The notes: generated by a model from the sequence alone, not told the origin. A DNA stretch of 64,000 bases from Apostichopus japonicus (GCF_037975245.1 NC_092571.1:9750917-9814916); one strand, 5' to 3'. Counted from the first letter of the stretch, positions 20,907 to 35,045 are shown. A program made the numbers and translations.

Positions 20907-21893
20907 AACTCGGAAGACATGAGTAGCGTGTTGTCAGCATCATCTTTCTTCGGAAATTTGCTTGTTTTTGCTCATTTTAGTGAACATATCAAGTCGCGCT
21001 TACTCTAGTATCTAGGTTTATTGTTTTAGTGTTTAAAACAGTTTGGATTCATTATTTCCGTTGATTTAGTCGAGTGCAGTTTTTGAATTTAAACTTTTTT
21101 GACCTATCGGTCATATTGTAGTAGCCTATACTATAGCCTACCGCGGGAGTGGAGTATTTCTTGTCTATTTTGGATTCATTTCTCCGTATTGGAATGCGTA
21201 ACAACGAACAAATTATCTGAGAAACTGGCAGGAAGGAACCTGAAAATCAATTGCGCAAAAACTGTGAAAATTTTCAATCACAAGAAAAGGAAATTTATTG
21301 GAAGCTTGCTGGGGACCGAAGAAGATATTAACCGAAGAATTGGTATAACCAAAGGTGCTTTTAACACACTGTCAAGTATTTTCAAAAGCAAAAACATAAG
21401 CCGAAACGTTAAGCTTAGGATTTTCGAGGCTTGTTAAAGAGTTTTTTTTTTGTACAATTGCGAACTGTGGGGCACAACGAAGGATCTTGATCGCAAAAAT
21501 TGACACTTTTCAAAGGAGACTATTTCGTAATATTCTCAACATTAGATGGACCAATAACATTTGGTTATCAGACGATGAGCTCTACAATGCAACCAACCAA
21601 ACACCTTGGTCATCCATAGTCGCACATAGAAGATTGAGATTTTTCGGTCATGTAGCAAGACTCTAGGAGGACGCTCCAGCATAGGTTGCTTTAAGAGAAG
21701 CAATGAGACATACTGCTAAACCAGTAGGAAGGCCCGTGACTACCTTGCTTGGAAAAATAATGTCGCAATTTAAGGACGTTAACATTAACAATTTCGAGGA
21801 AGCAATAAATCTTGCGCAAGATCGTGATACGTGGCAGAGGTTAATCACTGAGCATGTCGGATAGACGAAACTCAACTCACCACTACTACTACT
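20907..21893 (+). pseudogene. Second non-LTR retrotransposon fragment, 5'-truncated, with (ACT)n tail
   Basis: The frames encode the C-terminal part of a LINE reverse transcriptase. Visible blocks include GAFNTLSSIFKS (21355-21390), RRLRFFGHVAR (21630-21660) and AQDRDTWQRL (21816-21845). Three in-frame stops break it (near 21435, 21664 and 21683). It ends in cactactactactact, a simple-sequence tail. The RRL.FFGHV and GRP blocks are typical of this LINE tail. The clade is not certain. Confidence 0.8.
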
Positions 21894-21984
21894 ACTTGTT
21901 TACGTCATTAATCACTGATGCACTACATTCTATACACATTTACTCAACTATTATGTTTGAATTACTATGTGGAACACTTTAGAT
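21894..21984 (+). repeat. 91-bp direct repeat, right flank of LINE insertion
   Basis: Second copy of the sequence at 20816-20906. It begins within the ACT tail, so the exact junction is ambiguous by a few bases. Confidence 0.85.
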
Positions 21985-22003
21985 CACCCAAACTTCTTTT
22001 TGC

Positions 22004-22007
<4 letters not shown>

Positions 22008-22076
<69 letters not shown>

Positions 22077-22084
22077 AATATATA
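22008..22084. repeat. (AT)n microsatellite
   Basis: Two TA runs separated by 'tgtatttattta'. Confidence 0.95.
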
Positions 22085-22089
22085 TTGAC

Positions 22090-23790
22090 AGAAGTTTTAA
22101 ACTGGCATATCCTACCAACCACATGCATGATAGCTGAGATCTTGGCCTGTCATGGTACTTATCTTAACTGTTTAGATTTTAACTCTTCTATCTGCTTGCT
22201 AATTTTAGTTCTATTTCTGACAATGGTCAACGTTTTCGAGCGGATTGTTATGACTGAACAATGACCCACACCCAATTTAGATATCGTTCACCTATTAGTA
22301 TCCCATTTTCTATAGAATAGCTCCATTTGAAAACACCATGGTGCTGAAGTTGTTATTCTGAATTGTATCATGCACTTTTCTTTAGGATTTTAAATTGTAT
22401 CTTGGCATATATGACAAATATTTATGGAAAAACCCTTTGGTAAAGTAATTTTTTACCTTTACCATAATCTATCGTTAGACCATACTGGGTACTAGCTTTT
22501 GCTCTAAAACATAAGGGTTGCATGCCTATAAATTATGTGCAAGCTGATAATTCAGTTTCAGATATCTAGAATTAATTTAAAGATATGTGGACGTTTAGTT
22601 CAGATATTTTGAATAATTATTTCAGATATCGTCAATCCTCTAAAAAGCTTAGAGATCTCAACTAATGACAATTCAAGTAGTTATAATCTTAATTGCTTAT
22701 TTCAATAAAATATAAAAATTAAATTTTGAAATAGTTTCCATTGAGGTGCATCGTCTACATTAATTATTTGTATTTGTTTTATCATTGTTATATAAACTTG
22801 TAGCTTTTTATAAGTGATATTGATCCAACTTGTGCATTATTAATATTCACTCAAGGCTGCGTAACATAAATGTTCACCTAAGTGTTTTTATCCTAAATTT
22901 TGCCCATCCTGCATATCTCTCATTTTTTTTCTCCAATACGGTAAAAGTTGCATAACTTTTTAACTTGGACTATATGATTAATGTTTTCCCTAGTCCGTTT
23001 TTCATCAATATATACCCCATACTGAAGCGATAATGTTTACTCTAGCCTATGTATCATCAATAATTACAATAATGTGTCTTTCATTGTTACCTCTGTATGA
23101 GTATCTTTAATATTTACCCAGACTACATCATTAATATCTACCCTGTTCTGCAGATCATTCACAATTACCATAGCCTCCTACCCTAAAGCGTAAGTTAATT
23201 TCTTCCGGTTTGTTGACTTTTCACTATAATAAGCTACAAAAAATCTATAAATACAGAATTATGAAAAGAGACAAAGGAAAAGAGACTGATATTTTACAAG
23301 CTAACATAAAATAAATAAGTTGATGTACACTCTAACAGTAAAGTAACTTAATTTGTACTTACCCATGTACCATGTCACAGAACGACGGAACACGAATCCT
23401 TCTTACGACTTAAGCAAGAGCGTGTATCATTAATATTTAACAATCTTGCGTATCATTAATAGCTCTTCGGCTCTTCAGTTTCGCGATGCTTGAAGTCCAC
23501 ATTTTGAAAGAATATATCCACTTATGCTATATGCTATAGGCACATTTCACATTGTCTGGTGCAAACTATTACGCCGACGGATGCTCCCCTCCTCTATGGT
23601 AAAACTCTTTACCCCCTACCCCAAGTTTATAATGTGACTTACTCAGCCTGTGCCAGACGTTTGGAATACCAAGTTTGTGCAATTTCTTGTATCCAAAAGA
23701 AACGTTCATTAAAACAAAAGAAGACATTAATTGTTATTCATGATGCCTAGTTTATTAGACTAAAGAAAAAACACAAATAACTACGGTAAA
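22090..23790. other. Intergenic stretch without recognised features
   Basis: AT-rich unique-looking sequence. Short ORFs here lack splice or family support. Confidence 0.5.
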
Positions 23791-23796
23791 TATTCT

Positions 23797-24458
23797 AAGA
23801 TCATTAATCATTAACCAATAACCATTAATCATTAATCATTCATCACTAATCATTAATCATTAAACATTAAACATTAAACATTAAACATTAATCTTTAATC
23901 ATTAATCATTAATCACTAATCATTAATCATTAACCATTAATCATCATTCATTAATCATTAACCATGTATCACCATTCATTAATCATTAATCTTGAATCAT
24001 TAATCATTCATCACTAATCATTAATCATTAAACATTAAACATTAAACATTAAACATTAAACATTAAACATTAAACATTAAACATTAAACATTAAACATTA
24101 AACATTAATCATTAATCATTAATCACTAATCATTAACCATTAATCATCATTCATTAATCATTAACCATGTATCATCATTCATTAATCATTAATCATTAAT
24201 CTTGAATCATTAATAATTAATCATTAACCATTAATCATTAATCATAAACATTGATCATTAATCATTATTCATTATTCATTAATCAGTAATTAGTAATCAT
24301 TATTCAGTAATCAGTAATCATTAACCATTCATCACTAAACATTATAAACATTGATTATTAATCATTCATCATTCATCATTCATCATTAATCATTAATCAT
24401 TATCCCGTAACCAGTAATCAGTAATTAGTAATCAGTAACCATTTACCATGAACCATAA
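23797..24458. repeat. Heptamer satellite (ATTAATC / ATTAAAC)
   Basis: Runs of cattaat-type heptamers with homogeneous sub-blocks of 'attaaac' (about 23865-23890 and 24025-24100) and 'attaatc' elsewhere. Two blocks of roughly 180 bp look duplicated (23820-23990 and 24000-24215). Confidence 0.95.
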
Positions 24459-24465
24459 TCATTTT

Positions 24466-25645
24466 CAATCTCAATCTCAATCTTAATCTCAATCTCAATC
24501 TCAATCTCAATTCCAATCTCAATCTCAATCTCAATCTCAGTCTCAATCTCAATCTCAATCCCAATCTCAATCTCAATCTTATTCCCATCTCAATCTCAAT
24601 CTCAATCTCAATCTTATTCCCAATCTCAAGTTCAATCTCACTCAATCTCAATCTCAATCTCAATCTCAATCTCAATCTCAATCTCATTCCCAATCTCAAT
24701 CTCAATCTTATTCCCAATCTCAAGTTCAATCTGACTCAATCTCAATCTCAATCTCAATCTCAATCTCAATCTCATTCCCAATCTCAATCTCAATCTTATT
24801 CCCATCTCAATCTCAATCTCAATCTCAATCTTATTCTAAATCTCAAGTTCAATCTCAATCTCAATCTCAATCTCAATCTCAATCTCATTCCCAATCTCAA
24901 TCTCAATCTTATTCCCATCTCAATCTCAATCTCAATCTCAATCTCATTCCCAATCTCAATCTCAATCTTATTCCCATCTCAATCTCAATCTTAATCTCAA
25001 TCTTATTCTAAATCTCAAGTTCAATCTGACTCAATCTCAATCTCAATCTCAATCTCAATCTCATTCCCAATCTCAATCTCAATCTTATTCCCATCTCAAT
25101 CTCAATCTCAATCTCAATCTCATTCCCAATCTCAATCTCAATCTTATTCCCATCTCAATCTCAATCTTAATCTCAATCTTATTCTAAATCTCAAGTTCAA
25201 TCTGACTCAATCTCAATCTCAATCTCAATCTCAATCTCATTCCCAATCTCAATCTCAATCTTATTCCCATCTCAATCTCAATCTCAATCTCATTCCCAAT
25301 CTCAATCTCAATCTTATTCCCATCTCAATCTCAATCTTAATCTCAATCTTATTCTAAATCTCAAGTTCAATCTCACTCAATCTCAATCTCAATCTCAATC
25401 TCAATCTCAATCTCATTCCCAATCTCAATCTCAATCTTATTCCCATCTCAATCTCAATCTTAATCTCAATCTTATTCCCAATCTCAAGTTCAATCTCACT
25501 CAATCTCAATCTCAATCTCAATCTCAATCTTAATCTCAATCTTAATCTCAATCTCAATCTCAATCTCAATCTCAATCTCAATCCCAATCTCAATCTCAAT
25601 CTCAATCTTATTCCCAATCTCAATCTCAATCTTAATCTTAATCTT
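24466..25645. repeat. Hexamer satellite (CAATCT)n with higher-order units
   Basis: About 1.2 kb of CAATCT hexamers, purine-rich GAGATT on the minus strand. Variant words such as 'ttattccc', 'cattccc' and 'aagttcaatct' recur in a fixed order. The 'agttcaatct' landmark repeats at about 24722, 24846, 25018, 25195, 25364 and 25486, giving a higher-order period near 170-177 bp in the middle. The LRLRLR open frames are an artefact of this repeat. Confidence 0.97.
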
Positions 25646-25659
25646 CGTATACCTTTCAT

Positions 25660-27200
25660 AACAATTACACCCGTTTCATATTTACATTTAACCCTATACC
25701 CATCACTATCTCCTCCTCCGCCCCTACCCGCTTATCCCATTCAATTCACAATAACTCGGCCATGTACTATTTCCGTACTATATAACTAAATGATCATAAT
25801 TTCGATAAATGAAAGTTCCGATTCGATGCTGTATGCACTAGTAGTTGTAATTCAGAGTCAAGCAGGCTGTATGGTCAGTCACATCTAACGGCCTAAAGTG
25901 AAAGGTATAAAACAAACGTTGCACTGATTACGAAAATTTACACTCAACTGAGACTAAAAGAGAGTGCGATGTCGGAGGGTCAGGATGAGTGGGGAAGGCA
26001 AAACAAAATAAGTCAGTAGATGTTTCACTATGTTGAAAACAGTAATTCTACTAATTAGAATTTTTTTTAAGTATAGATAGTAACAAATATAAGCAAACAA
26101 AAATCACAGTATTGTATTCGCTTGCAAATTCGTATATTCTTTCTATGTTACCCTGCTAACCTCCGTCTGTGAGTCCTCGTATACAACTTACATTCATTCC
26201 TTGTGCCCATCTCCCAAAATAATAACAATAATAATAAAAACAAAGATAATAATAACACCCATTGCAGTTCGAATCCTCATCCCATCATTCCTATTTAACT
26301 TAAAGGTAGCCTATGTTGTATAGAACCCAACTACAGCACGCTATCATTGAAAAGATTCTTGAGATTACGTAATCGACTTGCCTTGGTCGTAAAATGACCT
26401 CTTTTTACCAATTAGTCTGCAACGTCTGCCACATATTTTTTCTTGTAATGAGGGTCTTTGTGTGAACGCTGTATGATGAACTACACTGTAGACCTGAACA
26501 TACTTACACAGTGTTTACACAAAGAGCCTAATTGTTTTAAGAAGCTATGCATGCTAATTTTATAGCCTGTGGTCTATTTACGACCATTGCAGGTCGAATA
26601 CGTATTCACACAACTTTCCTAGCTATAGCGTACCAATAAAACAGATCTTTAAGCAAAGTAACTTTGGCAAAAATAAGGCATGAAAACTGCCCATGTGAAG
26701 GCAAAATGTTTTGTAGACGTTCCAACGGGCTGGAGGTTTTATTGACCAAACCTCCGCAACAACAGCCAGATGGAGAGTAAACATATTAACGAAGTAGAAA
26801 ATAGATCAGAATTGGTATAATTGTTCCCCAAACGAGTCATTAAAACACTGTTTCAAGTTCTGGTATAGGAGGGGTGGGATCAGATTTCTGTTTGCATGCT
26901 CTACAATGAATGTCAATGAATGTATTGTGACGGAAATGTGGCAAATGCCGTTATGACGTTATGACTTTTATTTTAACAATATCCTGCTAAATCTAGTCTA
27001 ATTTGGCTTTTATAAAATAAATATCAGTGATCGAAGCTCCCGCAAAGAGCTTTGTGAATAAAGAATACAGAATACGATCAACTTACCGTAATAAATGGTT
27101 TGAGTAAGCACTACGGAATACGTCAAAGAAAGCAAAACAATGACTTATAAAACTAAGATGAAATGATATAACCGAGTTTACTGAAGCGTTTTCCACTGTA
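25660..27200. other. Intergenic stretch without recognised features
   Basis: Contains a small AAT-rich run (26219-26256) and an A-rich stretch. There is no supported gene or element. Confidence 0.5.
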
Positions 27201-30200
27201 ATTTTGCTCAAATTTTTTAACAGTCAGTCCCCAAAATAAAGTAGGAGAACATTTATTAACGTAAAAGAACTTTCCTGAAGTGTATATTTCGTTATGTTAC
27301 AACCATTTTTTCTAGAATACTCGGGACTACTGCGGGATCACAGTATGCTGTTTTGAATACAGTCACATCAAACATCTCTCCATTTTTAAAAGCAGTTAGT
27401 GACATCGGTGGATATACGCCGTTGTCGTGAACCCACAGATATGTTATATCCGTCATTGCAATCAGATGTGTGTACATTATCGTTTGGAACCTGATTTTGT
27501 CTGTTGTCAGCTATTTGCTCACCAATCTTACCCATCTGCCAACCATTACCGATTTGCCCAACATTCTGTTACAGCTGTAACGTTAAAGAGCAGTTCTTTC
27601 TTGTTTAACATTAAAAATCTTTCATCTCATGAAAAGTTTTTCAGCGTTAGAATGTTTATTAAATTAAATTAATGTAGGCTATAACTATTGTGGTGGGATC
27701 ACGAACTCCACGGACGATGTCTTCACTTCATGTACGAATCCGTATATGTAGCTACTGCTACAATTTGTATCTTAGTATCTTACTTTCTTTTATGAGGAAC
27801 AGACATAGGAAAATAGGATAACGTAATATAAGAACATTACTGTGTACTTCATACAACAAATTTCTTTTATAACGTAATCAACATGCGAGATCAGAGTAGA
27901 CTGTTACGATTACAGCTACATCAATTATCCCTTCATTCAACAGCCATTCATTCAATACATTGCATTGCGTGACGTTGATGCATATCCGTCGTCGCAGTGA
28001 ACTCACGTGATAACATCAGTAATTATCAGAGATTTATGCATCATTGCTTGGGAACCCATAATTCATAGACCATCTTTTTGCTATTTACACCATTCTTATT
28101 CAATTGTAAGTTTTAAGATAATTTTTTTGTTTACAATTTTTCTCACTCGCTACAGTTGCGAGAAGTTGATTTTGTGTTTAAAGGCGATTGAAACACATCA
28201 GTGGAGTGTATCACAACAAAACATTGGATTTGGACTAAAGTTTAATTTTCGTCTGTCCACTTGACACAAGAGACATTCCAATTTATTTACTCTTTTTCTA
28301 TATTGATATTAAAGTGGATACGTCTTTTATTACCAAACGCAGTCTGATTATGAACCCTGTTCAATCTTATAAGAGAGAGTGCTGACTCATGCATCTGTCG
28401 TTAAGCACCAAATTTGCTACACTATTTGCAAAGATGCGCCCGATTTAGTATTGTACTGTTAATTATTCATTAAATAATTAGAAACATTTTACTCATTACT
28501 TCGCAAGTTTGATATTCAAAAGACGGGTATCTCTTTATTTCATGAAGAGTTTTTCACCATTTTTCTGTACATTGACTTAGTTTGACGTTTTCCTTTCTGA
28601 AGCATCAATTAAACTCCATCAAGTGTGATATCACTTCATGTACTATAGTCTGTATATTTACTTATTGCTTAAATTTAAATGTAGGTATTCTAGTTAAAAT
28701 GAACCATCAAACACTGTGTTCATATGGGATAACGCGCTCGTCATAAAAAAAACCGCAAGGTTACATTGCACACGGCACTTTAACATTGTATTGTGCATCT
28801 CGTGATATCTCGTACTATTAACGATTGATGCCTCTCTTTTCCTTCACAATGAGATGATATATATTATCCTTCTCGGAATCTCTGATGTACTTTACTATGT
28901 AGCCTAACAGGAGCAGAGGGAGCAGGAGGAACTTTCCCAGTCCGAATTTTTGAAATCGGTTTGTACTAAACAATAAAAAAAAACTTGAACCAAGAATGAC
29001 GTAGTTAGAATATCAAAGATGATAGCACCCTTTTGCATCTAATCCCTCCTACCCAAGGATCTCTCCAGTTAGGCCCCTCCCCAAGATGGACAACATATGT
29101 GCCTTTACCACTTCCGCGACCTAATGACTCCAAGCTCATACTACATATAATTTAATTGGGGAAATCGCAGAACTAAGTTATGAGAGAAATTATTAATATT
29201 TTCAACATTAACATGTCCAGAAAGAATGATTCAGACTGTGATAATTTGCTTCAATCAAAAATTCTTTTTTACTCCGTGAGTTCTCTAATTGGTCAAATTA
29301 TTGAAGATTATGGACAAAGCGAAAAAGTACAATTGTATCAAACACTGGTACTATATTATCCGAGTTATCTAAAATGTTATACAATTCCCTTGTCACAAAA
29401 GAGTGTCTAAGCACGACTTAAGATATAGTACAAAATTACGGTACTTGCTTGTACATTACATTTGGAACTAAGAGACATTAAGGAGCTAAGCTCTCAACTG
29501 TGATTAACTATGGTGTTCTAAAACTTATATGATACTAATGAAGCATCCGTGAAGAACCCGGTCTAGTTTGGTCTAAGAACTACACTTAAATGCTGATCCT
29601 TTATTGTTCAACACAACAACAAAAAACCTTTAGTTGCTTGACCATGTAGGACCAAAGGGCATAGTCTAAAACCGGCAAACAACCTTATTCCGTTTTTATT
29701 ATCACCATTTAACTAATCTAACTAATCTATATATAGCGTAGACTTAGTGCACAGTAATGTAGAAAAAACAGGTTGGTACGGACGCTTAGAAAAGACATGT
29801 AACTGAATCGACGTTTTTCATGAGATGCATCAAACATGAAATCCATAACATTTTAGCAGAAGTAGCGGAGGAATATTTTTAAATTTTCGTTCTATTATTA
29901 CAAGAATGAAAACAACGAAGTGTACATAATGTTGGTTCTTGCTTTTGAAATAAGGCATAGCTTATCCCTAGTAATACGTACAACGATCTATTGTATGTAA
30001 TAAATTTGTGACAGTATAGAATCAATGACAATCCAAACCGATGAACTCATGATAGCATGTGTGAGTATGTACCGTATTTGCTGAGCCGTATATACACGGC
30101 CCTGTGCATATCTTTGGTATGTGTCGGGGCACTGCCTTCTTGTAACACCCATATCTCTAAAAGTGTGTCCGATTGGCAACCCTTATACTTGGCATGTTGG

Positions 30201-33055
30201 TTTCCCATTATAGACAGGGACTTTTTTTTGGTTTTATCGGTGTTCAATAGTCATCTGAATTGAACGGGATAAATCAGTGAAAACATTGTGCCTACCTTAT
30301 TTCAAGAACGGAAAGATGTATGTAACCCATTCTGAGTTGGACAAACCACTTGATATTATTGTGACCACTATATCTAAGGATATGTAACATCGACAAGTCT
30401 CCCGTTTCATGAGAAGGTATTACTTTGATGATAAATGTATTGATATTTGTGAAGGTCAAAATTCATGAAAGGGTCAACAGTTTATGCAGCCTCATATGAA
30501 AAAAATGTTTGCATGATATTTTACATATATTATAGATATTGTAACAAACTATGTCTGATAAGAAGGGGCAAAGGCAAGGAGAAATGAGATGGGAGGAACA
30601 GAACTGACACCGTTATCTAGCGTATTTCTTATTCAATTAGCACAAATAATAGATAAGCTGCTCAGAAATATTGCCTATCAAAACAAATTTCTCAAATAGA
30701 AGCTTAGCTGAGTTTCTGCTGATGCGTTGCCGCTCTTGTTTACCCGTTGCTGATAACGCGTTCGTTGATCTAATATAGGGCACGCTCTCCCATGTGAACA
30801 CAGTGTTACCCGAGGCTTTTTATAGAACCAACAGTTGAAGAATATAAAATAACATATCTGACGTTACAGAAGTGTACTTCATACAACTACACTCTCAATT
30901 TGCGACACCAGAGTATGTATATTCATTCAATACGTGTCATTTGGGAAACGTGAGTGCATATCCGACGTTGTAGTTTACTCACATGACATCAATTCCGTCT
31001 CTAGTTTTATTACCATTCCTTTGTTTACTATTTTTTTACCCGTTACAGTTAAAGAAGTTCATTTGTCATCATTAATGGTTATTAATGTCACTCGAAACCA
31101 ATTTAAATTCGTTATAATGAATTATTAATTCGCAACAAACAAATTAAAAATGTATTCGAATGAATTAAAATATATTTCGAATGGCACTTATGGGCTTTCG
31201 TAGACACATGGGTGTTTCCCTGTTTGTTTGTTCATTGACTTAATTTACAATTGTCATTTTTTGCAGCATTTACTTGACCACTTCATGTAAATTTCTATAT
31301 ATACATTGCTACTTATTCAATTTAACTGTACGTCTTCAACTTAAGATAAAATGACTCACTCGGTTCTTTATGTTGATGGAGAATACAGAAAAAAAGAAGA
31401 GAAAATAACGTTAACTAACCTTACAGAAGTGTACTTCATTGAACCGTTTGATACTTATTACTTACTGACTTACTTGCATTTAAGGTTCGACAAGGGAGTT
31501 AACGTCTGGTGTCAATACAAATGTCATTGTTATTTTACCATCAGCCATTGGGGTTAGACTCAAACATGTGTAAGTACTGTATACATTTCCTACAATGGTT
31601 TGATAAAGGAGAAATGTGGAGGGATTAATGAGGTTGATAAGGACTGAGATATGATCATGGTGTGTTTTATGGAGAGTTCACTACAATGATACTATACTTT
31701 AATCCGTCTTGCAGCGTGCACCCCTTCACATTCGAAGGTACCACATGTGCATTTAAACAGGAAAGTCATCCCTCTGTCATATAAATCAGAAGCTTTGCAA
31801 TGCCAATCAAACATTGCGTTGTTGAACAGTTTGAAACTAATGCTGAATTGAAGGAAGTGGGATGGACAAGGACACAGCGATGGTTCCAGGATTAACATGG
31901 TTTACGTGGTCAACATTCTAGTAAAGCTACACTGAAAACCAACATCTTATGATTAACAATGTAAACAGTTAGTTAAGTCAAATGTTTGATGTGACTTCTT
32001 TAAATAATTTTCCTTTAATTCTTTAATAAGAAGCTGGCTGTAGCCAGCGCAAAGGCGCCAAATCTGTTACACGGAGTTCTGCACACACCGGTACCAGATG
32101 TGGATATGAATAGAGCATCAACATAATGGCTGAAATAGCTTTTGCGTGTATCTACTGAATATAGTTTTACCGTAAGTGTTAAAAAAGTAAAATACACTTT
32201 CTTACCTTCACACAGGTCTAAGTGTATTGTAAGCAAAAGTAGAAAAGGAAGAGCTTGGATGAGGTGAAGAAGGAAGAACAAAAGATAGACGGGTGGGGGG
32301 GGGGGAGGGGGGCATGGACTTGTAGTAATTTTACTCAAGTCTACATCTTTTTGTTAAAGTATTGTTTATCGTATGTATTACTTTATCATCACAGTCAAAA
32401 CAATCTTTATAACAAATAATGTATATTGATGAATAGTCCTTAAACCATATATATACACATGAATATCATTTGATTTAACATCATGTTTTATATGCATCAA
32501 ACAAGAACAAAATAGCTTCTCAATCCCGTAATGCCGTTCTCGAAATATATTAGTGCAAATTGTACTAACAGTAGAATTTGAAAAAGCAGGTGTCCACAGA
32601 TGCGCAAGGCTACGTAAACAGTTTTTCTTTATGTTTCTTATCATGTATATACCTAGGTCTGATAACTGTTCTACTCTACGAAGCTCTAGAGAGGACATAG
32701 GAAAAATAATTATATTGCGTACGTATGTGATAATTCAATATTGGCCTACATGCAAGATACGCGCATATATATACGTTTTACTATATTATAATATAATTAT
32801 ACTTCTCGTTCGCTGTACCTTGCATGTATCAATCATCCAACTACAGAAGTCAAGCTTAGTTATACGATTGAGCCGCGGACTAAAAAATGCCGGAGACAGA
32901 CAAGGTACGTTAGGGTTAGACTAACACTACAGGTATGCATCTGCCTAAAATACAAACGAACAAGTTCATCTCTCTCCATCTTTGAAATGAAGACGAAATA
33001 AAAACACGTACGTTTGTACTGAGGCTTACATTCGTTATAATTATCAGTAGTGAGT

Positions 33056-33335
33056 ATTACGTACGTACGTAGTAACTATTACGTACGTACTTATTTCCAC
33101 GTACGTACGTAATAATACCATGTATGTACGTACGTACGTAATATTATCACGTATGTACGTTATAAATATTACGTACGTACGTAGTAATTATCACGTACGT
33201 ACGTCATACATATCATGTACGTAAGTAATACATATCACGTACGTACGAATTATTTATCACGTACATACGTAACAAACATCACGAACGTACGTACGTACGT
33301 ACGTACGTAGTATTACTACGTACGTACGTAATAAT
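33056..33335. repeat. ACGT-palindrome array
   Basis: About a dozen blocks of (ACGT)2-6 alternate with 8-14-nt AT spacers (tattac, atcac, ataat). The block spacing is about 22-26 bp. Every block is self-complementary and contains CpG. Confidence 0.9.
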
Positions 33336-34639
33336 TTATTTAACCATGTCCTATCTAGAGCTTCGTACTACTCTCAATACAGTAGTAATACAACTTTTAT
33401 AATGTCAATTCAAAGTACAATCATATACTCAAGCAGTTAATTGTAAGTCACAAAATTAAAGAAAAAATATTTGCTTTAGTGTAATTTGTACAAGATGTAT
33501 AAGCTTCCATGACCATCTCGTAAACGCCATATTAGAATTTCAAGAAAGTTTGATTACTTAGGGGTTAACATTATGTTCCTCTTTCACAAATGTTAAATCA
33601 TTTTAACATTCAATAATTCTTTAAATTTATATGAACATCTACAATTGTGTGATTTTGATGACGTCGTTTTTTTATTTGAACAATAAGTCACGAGACATCT
33701 TTGGATCACAATAAATACATTTTACCACTACCGTAGTTTAGATTTGAAAATCGCTTAACTTCACATGTCTGTAAAGGCAGCATTTGCTATAACCCTCAAC
33801 TGAAATAATATGTCTTACCAACTCCTGTAGCGAAAATAATATTATAATAATGTAAGGATAAAAAGGAGGAGAAGGGGAAAACCGTCACTGAAACTATACT
33901 GCATTACTCAAATGTAATAGACTACGTTACAAAAATATTTTTAGTAAATGTACTCAAACGCTCGGGATCAGATTTTTATAACCTCTCACGGAAGTAAATT
34001 ACGTTCTTATGACTCTGAACGTAAAGTGGGTCCATTTTTATTACCTGCTGCAGTGGATCCGAAGATGTGTAGGCTGAACTTAATTGGCTGTCGCCAATCT
34101 ACAAATACGTCATTATTTCCAAACAGAGCATTGTTAAATGAGTCCTGTGTATTTAATATCCATTAAACTTCAGTGAGCATATTACTCATTATTTTTTCAT
34201 ATCATTATCATTCTTAAAGTCATATAAACATTTATAGCTTCTCTTTCTAACGTTCACACTCCCAGAAACCCCTTTTGCAATCATGAGTACGCATGTCTAT
34301 TTCCATTACTATAACTTTTTAATTTCACTCAGGTGATTGCTGAAGGAAACAATTCATCGCCGTACAAAACTGACTTGTACATCTCGTTTTCCCTACTACC
34401 GTATGCGAATTGAATCTAACGTTAATTTTAGTAGTATATGTATGTATGCGTGTATGTATGCGTGTATGTACGTGTGTATGTATGTATTTTAGATCCTCCT
34501 GCAAGCAGGAACTAGCGAAGAAGCCATTGTTGGCTTATCAAAGCCTCAAGCTGACCGTAGTCAGCCTCTTAGATTCATATTTTAACGTCCATGATTATGA
34601 ATTGTCAATTGTCAACAACTCTGTAGTCGTGTTGCCTCC

Positions 34640-35045
34640 ATAAGACAATCGGGCAGCTTCTTGTTTCCTTCGTATTGTCTTCGTGAGGCGAAAATGCCAG
34701 ATGGCACCGATGATCACACGAAGTTAAAACGAAGATGACACGATTTGATAATATGCCCTCACGATGGCCTTACGAAGGGCAAAATGGACACACAAAATTC
34801 AACACGAAAATGAACCTTCGCATGGTCTTCCGGTAATGTTTTGGCATGCCAAAGATTTTGCTACCGTTCACGAAGTTGCTGCCGGAGCCTGAAAAACTCC
34901 AGCGGCGGTCATGCGATGGCTTAAGATGCCATCACGAATGGCCCGATGTTTTTACGATCAGAGTCGAATTTGAACATTTTCTTTATCGTGTGTCCATCTG
35001 GTGTCAACTTCGGGACAGTTTGACGCCGGCATAACTGGATGACAT
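34640..35045. other. GC-richer, palindrome-rich segment
   Basis: Less AT-rich than its surroundings and full of short inverted words: cttcg/cgaag, gatggc/gccatc, and an imperfect palindrome around 34913-34937 (cgatggcttaagatgccatc). It directly abuts the tRNA-derived sequence on its 3' side (minus strand). It may be the body of the same SINE or a structured MITE. The class is not recognised. Confidence 0.4.

Noticed and set aside
23797-24458. Telomeric or interstitial telomere repeat
   Set aside because: The heptamer ATTAATC/ATTAAAC lacks the G-rich strand of telomeric repeats.
24418-25659. LRLRLR-rich open frames on the minus strand
   Set aside because: They are translations of the GAGATT hexamer repeat.
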